Source: Lingula anatina
Taxonomy: Eukaryota; Brachiopoda; Lingulata; Lingulida; Lingulidae
Direction: 5' to 3'
NCBI RefSeq assembly: GCF_001039355.2
Contig: NW_019775733.1
Span: 159,662-223,661 of the forward strand
Length of the DNA stretch: 64,000 bases
Positions 12,549 to 24,600 of the stretch are shown here, piece after piece (positions within the stretch are counted from its first letter, which is position 1; every line of letters begins with the position of its first letter). Made by a program: the position numbers and the translations under genes. The notes under the pieces are model-generated. The model was not told the DNA's origin, made no database searches, and saw only the letters and a list, made by a program, of their open reading frames with translations.

Positions 12549-13010
12549 GATCCCATTCCCAGAGATTAGATCGATCCAACTAGATCGACCTAACTCCCTT
12601 GGGGTCCACGCTAAATAGCTGTCAGCCGAGCAGGCACAAAAGTTAATTACCCCCTTACAGCTTGTAGTAGGCGGGACGGACCATTCAGATCGAGAAAAGC
12701 CGAGTACTAGTAAGGCTGCCACCTAAATATAGCGGACCTACATGAAAGGAAAACCGCTAATCCTGTAATGGTCTCTCCACCTCTCACACGCCTCCCCACA
12801 CATTGTCCCTTGACTGGTTGAATTTAGCCGAGATTTATAGTTACTGTGCCCCTGCAGGGACGACGCGTGGGAAGGCGTGTGAGAGGCGGAGAGATCATTA
12901 CAGGATTAGCGGTCTTCCTTTCATGTAGGGCCACCATATTAAGGTCGTGGCCTTACTAGCACTCGGGTCTTCTCAATCTGAATGGCCCCTACTAATGTAA
13001 GCACCGCCTG
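12549..13010. mobile_element. MITE of the hairpin family, interrupted by a foldback element
   Basis: The left part, 12549 to about 12680, matches the family: terminus GATCCCATTCCCAGAGATT, GATCGACCTAACTCCC, GCTAAATAGCTGTCAGCCGAGC, TTAATTACCCCCTTACAGC and TAGTAGGCGGGACGGA. It is then broken by the 305-bp foldback at 12681-12985. I do not find a convincing right terminus after the foldback, so the host element is probably truncated. Confidence 0.55.
12681..12985. mobile_element. 305-bp foldback element with near-perfect arms
   Basis: The outer ends are CCATTCAGAT and ATCTGAATGG. The two arms, about 115-120 bp each, are reverse complements with few mismatches. Shared blocks include ACCGCTAATCCTGTAATG, TCTCACACGCC and CTACATGAAAGGA. 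The loop, about 60 bp around 12800-12860, is unpaired. This is a different family from the GATCGATC hairpin elements. It has no ORF. Confidence 0.75.
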
Positions 13011-14967
13011 CAGGGGAACATGTGCTCGTTACTTCATGTTAACCTGACTCACATCAGCAGTTAATTAATTCATCCTTGGATTTCAAGAACTTTTCATTTG
13101 AGAGATTTTTTGTTTGAAGATGTGATCAAAAAGATAAATAATTTCATGACCCATCCCTCCAACAAAAAAGGAATAAAAAGAAACAAAAAGAAATTTACAG
13201 AAATTGTACATATTTTAAGAACTTCTCAGTCATGATTAAGAGTTGATATATCAGATTAAACATCTAAAGTACAACAGGTTAGGTGTTAAATGTGCCCTTT
13301 ATAAACACCAACAAACACAATTTTACCTTAGGTAGGAAAAACTGCTTTTAAACAAGGTAGATATAATTATAGTGAAAAAAGTCGATTTTTGAGGCACTAT
13401 TCATCAGTCATTAAAATGTCGTTAAAGTCACATCAAGCCTGATATGCCTTAAGGTATATCAAAATTTAATTAACCTCCTTGCTCATATAGTATTTTTGCC
13501 ACAGCCAAAGAACTTTCATCTTGATTGTTTGAATAAATATAGGCTTATGTATTGTTAAAATTGACTGATGACTTGGTTCAGTAGATGGCGGCAGAGTTTT
13601 ATCGCCTACCTGGTTACGGCTGTTGACTGCATCAGTATAAGTGTGCAGGTCGCGTACACTGACACAAGCTTGTACATGCTTTATGGCAGTACAACTTGAA
13701 CCAAGCCAAATTTCCCTGCAGCGTTAACAGTACATATTATACTACAACAGAGGTTGTCTTTAGCGTTGATCATAACATTAAGGACAGGTGTCCCTGCTCT
13801 TCATAAAACAGAGCTCCAAGAAATGACCAAGTTAAAGCAATCAAATTTGCCCTACAGTGAACAGGTTCAAATTTTCTTCCTGAGAACAGCATGTGGAAGT
13901 TTACTGAACAAATTTGTAAGCTAATCTTTTCCATGTAGATATTTTTTTATTAACAGTCATTTTTATGGACAACAGTTGACATTACTGCCATATACTGGCT
14001 ATACGTTCTTCATTCTTGCATTGTTTTTTTGTCTTTTTGTGTACTTCTGGAATGCCCTTGTCATTAAGTAATAAGCATGTAGCTTCCATGTAGAGAGATT
14101 AATTTTTATTATATCCCTGCAGCAATAACTCAATTACAGGCATAAACTGTAACTTGAAAAGTATAACCTGCAGCATGTTTACAAAAGTTTCCATGATAAA
14201 CAATTTTTTTCTCTTTCGTAATAAATAAATAATAAAAGTTTGGATACCTATAAGGCTGTTCGCGTTACTAGGCAACACGTCCCATATTTCTCCCGTACTC
14301 AACACACGCGGCAGACAGTGACTTTTTATCACTTTAAATTCCTGCTCATTCCTAATGGCCATTAATTATACCCACTGGCCGCTACATCATTCAAAATTAC
14401 AGCCAACAAGCTGACATCTACATGGGTTTAGTCAAAGATAACTGTCATGCCTAGTAGAGCTATTATCTTAGCTTGTCATGACTTGGGTCTTACCTAAACA
14501 GCCCCTTTAATTTACAGTCTTTGACACAGGTCCTTGTAGTCTGGGTATAAGCACACACACTGCCTATCAGACCAAATCACAAACCAGAAATAGAAATGTT
14601 TACACGTAAAACTTAGTTCTAATGCACACTGTCTGCAGAAATGGCTGCTTTCAGAAAAGAATTTTAAGATGAAAGTTGAACTTAAAAATTTAATTGACAG
14701 AATTACAATGTAATGGCTTAAGTCTTCTCTGACACAATAAATAAAACAGAAGTAGAACTTCTGTACTAAAATGAAATATTGCACTTTTTTACCAACTGAA
14801 ACCAATTTGAAAGGGGTAATTAACTAACTATAACTACGTAGCTACTAGAGGAGGCATGTCAGACAATAAAGCTGATTACACTGAATGCACTTCAGCAAGA
14901 ATTCCCCCCTGCAAAGTGGGATCGATTGGGGTGGTGTGACGTTAGAATCTGAATGTATTCTCAGAAA

Positions 14968-15165
14968 GCAATCAGATATTTTAGATCGACCTAACTCCCT
15001 GGGGGTTCAAGCTAAATTGCAGTCAGCCGAGCACGCACGACAGTTAATTACCCCCTTACAGCTTTTAGTAGGCGGGACAGACGCTTAAGCCGGCTAAGCT
15101 GACAGTAATCTAGTGAGACTCCCAACAGGGATAGATCGATCTAAAATCTGTTGGAATCGGGTCAT
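14968..15165. mobile_element. Hairpin-family MITE copy
   Basis: Matches the family core: TTTAGATCGACCTAACTCCC, GCAGTCAGCCGAGC, TTAATTACCCCCTTACAGC, TAGTAGGCGGGACAGACGC, AGCTGACAGTAATCTAGTGAG and ATAGATCGATCTAAAATC. It ends near GGAATCGGGTC followed by ATA. The left terminus is degraded, so the start is approximate. Confidence 0.65.
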
Positions 15166-15833
15166 AGTCTCTACCAGCTGAATGATGATGGCATTTTTAT
15201 GCATAAATTCTCTCTCTAGAGAGAGAAGTGAAACAGAAATTTGCACAGATAATGAATAGTGAGAGAAATATCACAATGTCTAGTGAAGTGTTCTTTATGT
15301 GACTCTGCTACTAGTAGAAGTGTTAAGCCTTCACTATCAAACTACTGACTGCAAGACTAACTGCTATCTTTGCTTGAAACAATGACTCATGGCAGCCCAA
15401 CTTGAATGCTTGTTGCGTAATTCTCTTGGGAATCTATTCAGTGTCTATTAGGAGATTAGACAGCTTTGAAGTAATCGGCATATTTGATCTACTGAATGCG
15501 GTCTCAAATATCAGCTTTCCTTTTCTCCTCTAAACTTGTTCACAGACACACTAAATGAGACTTTCATAGGAGGACGTTACTCAGTATGGAGGAACTTAAA
15601 ATTACTCTCTCTATTCAAAGTAATGTCCTATAAAACATGGACCATATAAGTGTAATGGAATATAAATCTATTTGATAGGCAGACACCTGACAGTTAGTGG
15701 TGACCTGATTTAATTAGATAAAAGAAAGTGTAAAAAATTAAACAAGGCACCAAAGCTGTCAAATATAAACAGAAAAAAAACAAAAATAATAATGATAAAT
15801 AGGTTAGTCTGTCAATTTTGATTACAATAATAC

Positions 15834-15835
<2 letters not shown>

Positions 15836-15877
<42 letters not shown>
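15836..15877. repeat. (TA)n microsatellite
   Basis: An uninterrupted run of about 20 TA units. Confidence 0.9.
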
Positions 15878-15881
<4 letters not shown>

Positions 15882-17331
15882 GCTTAACAGCACAAATTGC
15901 ACAAATTCATGAAGATATAATTATCAGATCAAATTGGTTTGAGATGTATGTCAATCCTTAACACATCGTTCTTGAAAGTCACAAAATAATAGGTAACACG
16001 CTTTTCCTTTCATAGCTTATTTTTTTGTGGTGGCAGTTCATGGCAATGACAGCCATGATGGCAACGATGACGACTACAACAGGTGACAGCTATCTGTACA
16101 AACACACCTGTTCGTGTCTGTACATAAAACCTATACCCCAGGTGCAGGTGAGTGTTATTATACCCATCAATTCCAAATGTCACAATTGATTATTTCAATA
16201 CCTTTTTTACAAGATTTATTATTTTAGATGTGCAAAAGAATTTTTTTTTCTTCTTTTTTTGCACATAAACTCAACCTGTTTTTCAAATTTTGGAGTCCTA
16301 TTTTTTCTTTTTTTTTTTTTAAACATCAGGAAATCTTACTAGTAATTGTCATAGGAAGCAAAATGAATCAGTCTTGTTCCGCTATCATGAGTAACAAAAC
16401 CACAGACACTTAATTTCCAGCTTTCTCTGGCAGTCCTGCTTGACAAATATGTGACTGTTTTTTATGCCCAACTTGTCAACTCACTGCCTACCTTGGTGTA
16501 GACATGATCATTTATTAATTCATTTATCAGCAGTTTGTAGATAACTTAATGAAAAGAAATCATTAAGCACAGGCTCTCTCACACCCACAAAAGAAAATTT
16601 AAAAAAATCATTGAAATCAAGTCGTAACTCTTATCTTGGGTTGAAGTTTTAAAGACCAACATTCTGCTTAAGTTCTTTAGGGAAAGGCCGGGGTATCATA
16701 ATCTGGGTTAATTACTTCTAGTTGGGGTTTGAGCAAACAGAATGAGTTTACAGATTTATGCTTCATGGTCTTCACAACCTCTTAACTTATCTTGATATAT
16801 CAGGTTATTAGAACAGCAGGTCTGTGAATGCCCAGAAAGACGCCTGTGTTTCTGTGCATTCCACAATGACTCACTTGATGTATCATCTTGGGTAAGACTG
16901 GTCCTTACTTCACACCATTTAACTGGTATTTGTAATATTATTCGTCCATTTTCCCCAAGGCAAATATGCTGATGAATTTTAAAACTCATGAGGTAATGGA
17001 AGGAATACATGTGCCACTGAATTGGCCTAAGCTAAAGGGGAAGAAAAATGGTATAAGAAGTGTTTCATGCAAAATGTTGACATTGCTGCTTATTCATGCA
17101 GATCTAGGATAAAGAACACCAAACACTAAGAGATAAACTCTTCATCAACTTGAGATTTAATTTCTAGTGGATTGTGTGTCTCATATAGCGGAATTAGAGA
17201 TAATACTGAGCTTATCCAAATACTGAACTAACTCTTGACTTCCAGTTAGTTAACTTCAGATGATAACTGAGGGAAGTAGTGAAAGTCACACTACAAATCA
17301 GGAACCTGAGTCTTACATATTATGAAACTAT

Positions 17332-17556
17332 GACCCCATTCCCATAGATTTTAGATTGATCTATCCCTGTGGGGAGTCTCATTACATTACTGTCAGCTTA
17401 ACCAGCTTAAGCGTCTGTCCCGCCTACTAAAAGCTGTAAGAGGGTAATTAACTATGGTGCACGCTCGGCTGACTGCAATTTAGCATGAACCCCCAGGGAG
17501 TTAGGTCAATCTAAATCTAAATCTCTGGATCGATCTAAATCTCTGGGAATGCACCC
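17332..17556. mobile_element. Hairpin-family MITE copy
   Basis: About 225 bp between GACCCCATTCCCATAG and CTGGGAATGCACCC. The termini are inverted repeats, and a TAA follows on the right. The core matches 14968-15165 in reverse orientation. The left flank reads CTAT, so the target duplication is no longer exact. Confidence 0.7.
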
Positions 17557-17869
17557 TAAGACAGGCCAAATTTTCATGATTATTTTGATCCAAGATATAT
17601 ACTTATTTCTTATACTTCTCTGTGTTATATTTTAACCTGAACACATTCTAGAATGATTTTATTACTTATATTAGAACGATTTTATTATGTCATTTTACTA
17701 TAAAAATTTTGTGTGTGATTTTATGTACTAGTACTAGTATGTATACTCTTTCATGTCTTTCATTCCTGAGGTGGGAATAAATAAATAAATAAATAAAAAT
17801 GAAAACAATAGGATATTTGCTGGAAGACACAGGTATATACAGGTCAGATAAAACAGACATGTAAGACAT

Positions 17870-18120
17870 TTAACAGGCAGACAGGTAAGACAATAAACAG
17901 ACAATTAAGACAATAAACAGACAGGTAAGACAATAGGTAGGTAAAACAATAGGTAGGTAAGACAATAAGCAGGTAAGACAATAGACAGACAGGTAAACAA
18001 TAGGTAGGTAAGACAATAGACAGGTAAGACAATAGACAGGTAAGATGAAAGAAATTGATAAAAGCAAATAGAGACAGGTAAAACAACGGACAAGTGAGAC
18101 AAGAGACAGGTAACAACTTC
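17870..18120. repeat. GACAGGTAAGACAATA minisatellite
   Basis: About a dozen imperfect tandem units combining GACAGGTAAGACAATA and AACAATAGGTAGGTAAGA, roughly 16-20 bp each. It produces low-complexity reading frames on the minus strand (Tyr, Leu, Cys and Val runs) that are not real proteins. Confidence 0.85.
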
Positions 18121-20747
18121 TGGCCAGTCTGCAAGCTAATCTAGTGTGTCTGCCTCTCTATATTATCCTCTCTACATTATCTGACATCTGACCTGAAAAC
18201 AGTTCAGCTCTATTGATAACCACATCTCACATGCACAGGGACCATTAACAGTGTAGTTTAAATTTTTGTCTGCATATTTACAGCTCTTAGATAATTTTTC
18301 TTTTCTCATCAAAGATAATAACATTCCCTATGTAAGAAGATCAGACTTATGATAACCTGTATGTATCCCCCACCTACCTGAAAAAAAATTGCACATGAAA
18401 CTTATCTACTGTATGTTATATGTAAATATTACACCAAACTCAAGTACATGTTTTATTAAATATATCAGTTACAGTATAGTGATCACATCTTCAACTTTTT
18501 AGCTCCATCGCCTCACTTATGTCCAAAGTTTGTACTAATTAAATATACTAGTACATGCATGTACATCGTTATAGACCTGGCACTTGCCTCAGTTTTTGTC
18601 CTTCCATTTTTGTCCATACTAGTATGCTAATGGCAGCCTTTACATACAGCAGGTAAGGTCTAGAAACGGCTGGTGTTTAATCAAACTTTTGGCACTATGA
18701 AAAGCCACATCCTTGCAATACTCGTGTGTTCTCTGTCGCACCTTGTAGTATATAAAACCAATTTAAACTGGGTTTTGTGTCCTTCAGTACGTACCTATAG
18801 CATGTAAGGTAATTTGGAGTAACCTGGAGTAGAGCTAACATTCGCCAATTTAGCCAAATGCTAAAACTGACATAAATTGGCTTAACAAAAAGGGCTTGAT
18901 TTGACTTGCTTTAGTCAAATTATAACCATTTGGATAACAAATTGACAAAGAAAGTGGTGTTTTGGCTAAGCGAAAAAAATTGCTAACGCTACCCCAGTTT
19001 ATATACATATAACTAAGACCAACCTATAACTCTGTCATACATCTGACCAACCAAATCATCAACCTGAAGGCCAGTAAATGCAACATATTAAAGGAAAAAA
19101 AAGTTAAATTAACAACAAATATTGCCACAAGTCCACTTGGACTTGTAAGTTTGTAAAAAAAATCATGTTAATTTGCAGATGGACTTGTTATCAACCTGTC
19201 AACTGCCCCCAAGTCAACTCACAGTCTGGCTAATCAGACAACAATAACCCAAGACCACTTATATAGTCATTTAAAAAATTAAATATGAGACCTAGCTATG
19301 ACTGTCTAAAATATGTTCACTGTGACAGGGATTATATATTTATATTATTTCCAAGTACTGTAACATCAGTTTCAATCTTTTATTGAGAGAGAGTTGCCTA
19401 GCTGTTATGTTTAGCTACATGAATTCTGCATGTGGTAATCTGTCAAAAATATGAATAAAATGGATCAATCATATATTCCAAATCTCTGTTTCATTAGCAA
19501 GTAAACAACTCAGCTTTATAATTAAAAAGTTTAATACAAAACTTGAAATCCCACAACGATGCAACACCATGAGGGTGTTTTTAAAACATTTCAGAACACA
19601 CGATCCGTAGAAAATGAAGAAATGCTTTTTATGTTTGTATTCATGTACATGATCAAAATCTATTATCACTTTAATTTCCCACTATAGGACAAGCTACAAT
19701 TGCCACCTATTTATATGTACAGCTTGTATACACTAATAACTTTAAACAATACAAATGAAATACGTCTTCTTATCTTTCAGTACCCTTTGCATGTATTTTG
19801 ACTCAGGCTCAAGTCTAGAAAGTGAAGCCTACAATACAGGCTATAGATCACAAACTAAGTCCATCTACTTGGATGCTAGCTTGTAGTACTGTAGATGAAG
19901 TGAAATGTCCAAATAAAATACAAGTAAATTTGGAAACCACAGACAACATGCCAAAGCCTACATAATAATCACCATCAGTTAATACCCACTGTATTGTACA
20001 CAGCACATGTGTAAGGGATACAGGTTGATCGGATATCATGTGTAATAAAGCCAAGAGTACGATCTCTTACAACACGGAAGCCATATCATGTTTACTTGTT
20101 GATCTGAACTTGAAAAGGGTCGTCACAAATCTCTCCTTTGATCAAACACCTATTTAAATACCTACCTGGGTGATTTTAGGCTAATTCTGGTCATGTCCAT
20201 CCCCCTGACACGTCAACAGCGCTTAATCGTGCTGCACACCTGAACTCACAGCTGATAAGTCACACATAACAGAGGAGATAATGTTCATTTGCCAGCCTCA
20301 CATTGTGCCTGACCTCGTTTCTGGATTGTGTTAGATGTGCTAGTCACGTGGTACCTGGCTGCGATGAGAAACGCAATCACATTTATTACTTGTTGGAAGA
20401 AATTTGAAGCTGTATGTATCTCACTTTCTATCCCCTTACTTTCGTACCCACCTTCCTTCGAAATAATGATAGAAATAATTATAAGATAAATAGATAAAAA
20501 TAGTAAATATTAATGATAATACATAAATAAAATGACCAAAAAACTCTTTTTGTCATATTATTACAAAATTTACTAAAATGTCACAACCATTTGCAGATTT
20601 TTCAAACATCACATTGTTTATTCTTCTGTTTATCTGAACATCAATTTCTCTCCAACAACAAATTCCAAATTCTGTCTCAAACTTATGTATGGATAATTAT
20701 TTAAAGGCAATAATGACTTGAAAGACATATATACTTCAACAATAATC

Positions 20748-20753
20748 TTTATT
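20748..20753 (-). promoter_or_regulatory. Candidate BRCA1 polyadenylation signal AATAAA
   Basis: AATAAA on the minus strand, about 920 nt after the BRCA1 stop and shortly before the end of the inverted homology. In the plus-strand copy this site reads ATATAAA. Position and sequence fit a poly(A) signal, but use is not shown. Confidence 0.4.
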
Positions 20754-21459
20754 GTTACATAATAAGTTCATAATATTGCAATAAGTTGTACAACAAGAAA
20801 ATGTTCAGCAGCTTCAAGCTTCACTGAATAATTTTAACAAAATTACAAATACTTGTTCAATTAGTTTTTATGACAGCATAATCAAATGTTCATATATGCA
20901 TTTTATTGTGATAACATATGCAAGCAGTGACCTCAATTATAAACAACTTAGCTTGAGAGATCATGCAGATGCAGTTTTATATTCAGGATACAATCAATAT
21001 CAATATATAACAGTTACACCAACCTCATGCTACCTGTCACATAGCACTTATCTTCAATTTCTACCTTTAATAACCATGCTTTTCTAGCATTTTTGACATC
21101 ATTATTTTCTTTTATATCAAAATGCCACAATGCTGGAAATGCTTTAATTCAAATTGCCCTTTCTCCATCACACATTAGGAATGACAGTTGAAATGTCAGT
21201 TTTACCTCTCAGTTCAACAAAAAAGGATTGAAAAGTTCTCAGACTATATCAGTAAATGTTATGTATTGTAACACATTCTTGCATGTGTGAATAGCTGCCA
21301 TATACATTCACACAAAGGCGAAGAATCCTTTTCCTATAAATGATGATGAAGGTGAACGTGTATAGCCAGGGTTAACACAAACTTTCGGAACTGTATTCAG
21401 TCTCAGTATTTATCATCTTTAACTGAATCTTGTATTGACATCTACCCAGTATGACTGTG

Positions 21460-21470
21460 CTTTCGTGTGT

Positions 21471-21515
<45 letters not shown>

Positions 21516-21650
21516 GCAGTGCGCTGTATTTGTGTTTGCGTGTGTCTGTGTGTTCACCTGCAAGTGTATGTACCTGTGGGTGTTATATGCATTTCCATGT
21601 GTGTGTGTGTGTGTGTGCGTGCATGCATGCGTGTGTGTGTGCACGATTTG
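21460..21650. repeat. (GT)n/(TGCA) microsatellite in BRCA1 3' UTR
   Basis: GT runs (CA on the mRNA strand) interrupted by GCATGCATGC, in the 3' UTR just beyond the BRCA1 stop. It is the diverged counterpart of the CA/CT tract at 3065-3195. Confidence 0.85.
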
Positions 21651-21675
21651 ACCTAGTCTCCTGACATCCATGATC

Positions 21676-24600
21676 TCAGTTAATGTCTATGACTTCTGTA
21701 TCATCATCTTTCACCAGTTTTCTGCTACATAACAAATACTCCCCCCAGTGCTGCACCCTGTATAAAGCCACGCTGTCCAGTAACCACTCTCTGTTCAGGG
21801 TTGCCGCGCCATACTTCTTGTAGATTTCTAGAAGATAAATTGCCAATAAACATGTGAGATTTCGTTACAGATTTTCAGTCTTGTTCAAATTCTGGCTAAA
21901 TAAGCTGCCTTAATTTAATAAAATGCCAGCTAGATTCAGTTACTAGATCAGTTCTATACATAACAATGTACCTGTCCAAAAAATATAAAAAATAGTAAAA
22001 GCAAAAAGAAAAACATAATATGAAAATTTTCAGTTTTTTTTACTCATTTATCTGCTAAAGGTGGCAAGAACAAGAAAGGTAAAACACACTGTACAGTGTA
22101 AACGATACTGGCAAGTAAGACTGGATTTATACAGATCGATCTAACAGGATTGATCCATCTCCAAGGGGTTTCTCACTAAATTGCATTCAGCTTAAGCAGC
22201 TTAGACATCTGGCACGCCTAATGAGCTGCTTAACTATAATTAATTACCCAGCTTCAGTAGGCATGGCAGACATCTAAGCCACATAAATTGATTGCAATTT
22301 AGCAAGAACCCCCTCGGAGATAAATCGATCCACAGTTAGTGCGATAGTGTCTGTAAATGGTCCCTTACTATCACACTTGTCCCGGTCCACGCCGTGCTCT
22401 GAGGGCTGGATGAGGACCACCCTCTTACTGCCAGGCTGGAAGCTGAACATGGAGGGGTCCTGTACAGTGGCGCCACCACACAGCTCCACCAGGTTCTTCA
22501 GGTCGTCTGGTAACAGAAAAGTTGATGAAAGAAATGACTGAATGTTTTCAATGGGGATCATTGTAAATTTTGCAGATATTGCTTTTTTTTTTTTTACAAC
22601 ATAATTTCTTTAAAATGGAACATTCTTATTGAGTTGTAAAAAATACTATATAAAACGAAACTGTAACGATATAAAACTGATGTTTAAGAACATGTATGTA
22701 TGCATGTATGTATATTCTTAATAAAGTGTTTAGGAAAAGAGTGATGTTGTGATGATTATGTACTCTAAATTTATAATATTCTATAATATAGATCAACTAA
22801 GCTAAGACTAATACTAATGAATAAAGTACGCACAAGGTCATAAATCACCTACCAATGGAGAGTCCAGTATAACCCCCCGCGCAGCAGATTTCATAGCCCC
22901 TAAGTAACAGCTGGTCGTCTGACGTCTGCCTGGCGCGCTGAGGTCCACGGTGGTTGATGCCATTGACCATGTCTCCTCTGATCTCATACTGAGTCTGGAA
23001 ATATTTGGGAGGTATTGACTGAATTACCATTGTATCCCATTTTCTTTTTTATTTTACCCTATAAATAATATCTATCTTCATGTGACTATACTTAATAAAT
23101 ACAACTGTATAACATATGCCAAATGGTAAAGATTGATCTTTAAAAATACAAAAATGTTAAATTATTATTTGATAGTTCATCCCAGATTTAATGAAACCTA
23201 TTAATTTCACTCTCTGCCTGTTACAAAATTGTAAAATTTGCTTTTCAAGCTGTTAAGTTTTATCCCAAGAATAAATCAGAGGTTGGAGAATATTCAAAAA
23301 TATATAAACATACGTACAAAATAACAAGCAGTTGACTACTTGGTATAATATTCATCGGAACATTTGCATCCTGGGAGAGGCTCACATATATGATGTAATT
23401 TACTCCAAACAAGTAAAAGGTAATTTTTATTGAAAGAGAATCACCTCTGGGATGAGCTTGTCTTGGTTCAGACAGTCCTCTATCCACTTGTAGCTAACCA
23501 CCCATCGTCTGCCAGCTATCCCCATGAAATATTTCAGTGTCCTTTCACAGGCCAAAGGATGCTTTACATCTACAATATGTTCAACAGGCATTAATTCATT
23601 TGAATACTTTGTGTGATGTCAAAGAGAAATGAGTAAGATTTTTTAAAAGTTACTAAAAGAGATGATTCACAAGAAATCTATGGCATAAAAGTCAACAATA
23701 ATCAATGTAATGGATCAATAATAAAAACCCTATAATAAAAGACCTACAAATCCTGTCTTACCAGGTTTTACTATAACATGTGTAGTACCGGAGTTGAACT
23801 TTGCCCAAAATTTCCCACCAAATCTGTCACCAAAATTCTTTATTGTAGACTGAAAAAAATTGTACAGTAAGTTTTTACATATCATTTTTATCTGTGGACT
23901 TGACATTTCCTCCAAATAAATCCCAATAAAAGCTGGATACTACTGCAATGTGATCACTTGGCAATGGTGAATCTCAAATCATCTATCAACTGATTTTTTT
24001 CTTTTAAAAAAATTATATTTACTCTAAATTTCTATGATTTTATATAGTTATTTAAAATAAATACTCTTTTCAAACCATAAAAATCTCAACCAAAACTATA
24101 AAAAACCCTCATATACTTGTCTGAGGAAACTTACTATTTCATGTTTTCCCAGTCCCGTTGCCACAATGGACATCACCTTTCCCGTCCTGCCGCTGACCAC
24201 TTCCTTCGTCCATCCTGAACACAACTGACCACTGGTCTCTGGTTTTTCTTGTCCACCATGGTTCCTGGTCCTTTCTTGGTTTCCACTACATTGCACTCTG
24301 TTTGTTTTCAAAGTCTGTGGATTGTTCTGTCTTAGACAGGTGCTGTCTTTCCTAAAAGGAGAGGATTCTCTGGACATTTTGCTGTCTCCTGACCCCAGGG
24401 CTTTTTTACCAGACCCTGGACTGTTCCTGACTGACCCTGGCGTAGGCCTATCTGGGGTGTCCTTTATAACACAGGGTGATTTACTTTTTCTTGTTTCTGA
24501 AGAATTGTTTGCGTTTGCTGAAGAAAAAGATAGACATTGACAATTAATCTTCAAATCTAAGCATGAAAAAAATATAAATCAGATAACCTACTAGTAAGAT

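Larger units (their letters stand above)
10658..20694. other. Intergenic region with repeats, no gene recognised
   Basis: About 10 kb between the galactosyltransferase start and the end of BRCA1 homology. Short ORFs on both strands show no domain, no splice-consistent chain and no signal I recognise. What can be named are hairpin elements (12549-13010, 14968-15165, 17332-17556), a TA microsatellite (15836-15877), a minisatellite (17870-18120) and AT-rich spacer. Confidence 0.5.

Noticed and set aside
17844-18134. Long minus-strand frames rich in Tyr, Leu, Cys and Val that look like a membrane protein
   Set aside because: They are the translation of a minisatellite in all three frames, with no splice or start context.
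21372-21671. His-Thr-rich and Cys-Val-rich frames on both strands
   Set aside because: Products of the GT/CA microsatellite in the BRCA1 3' UTR.
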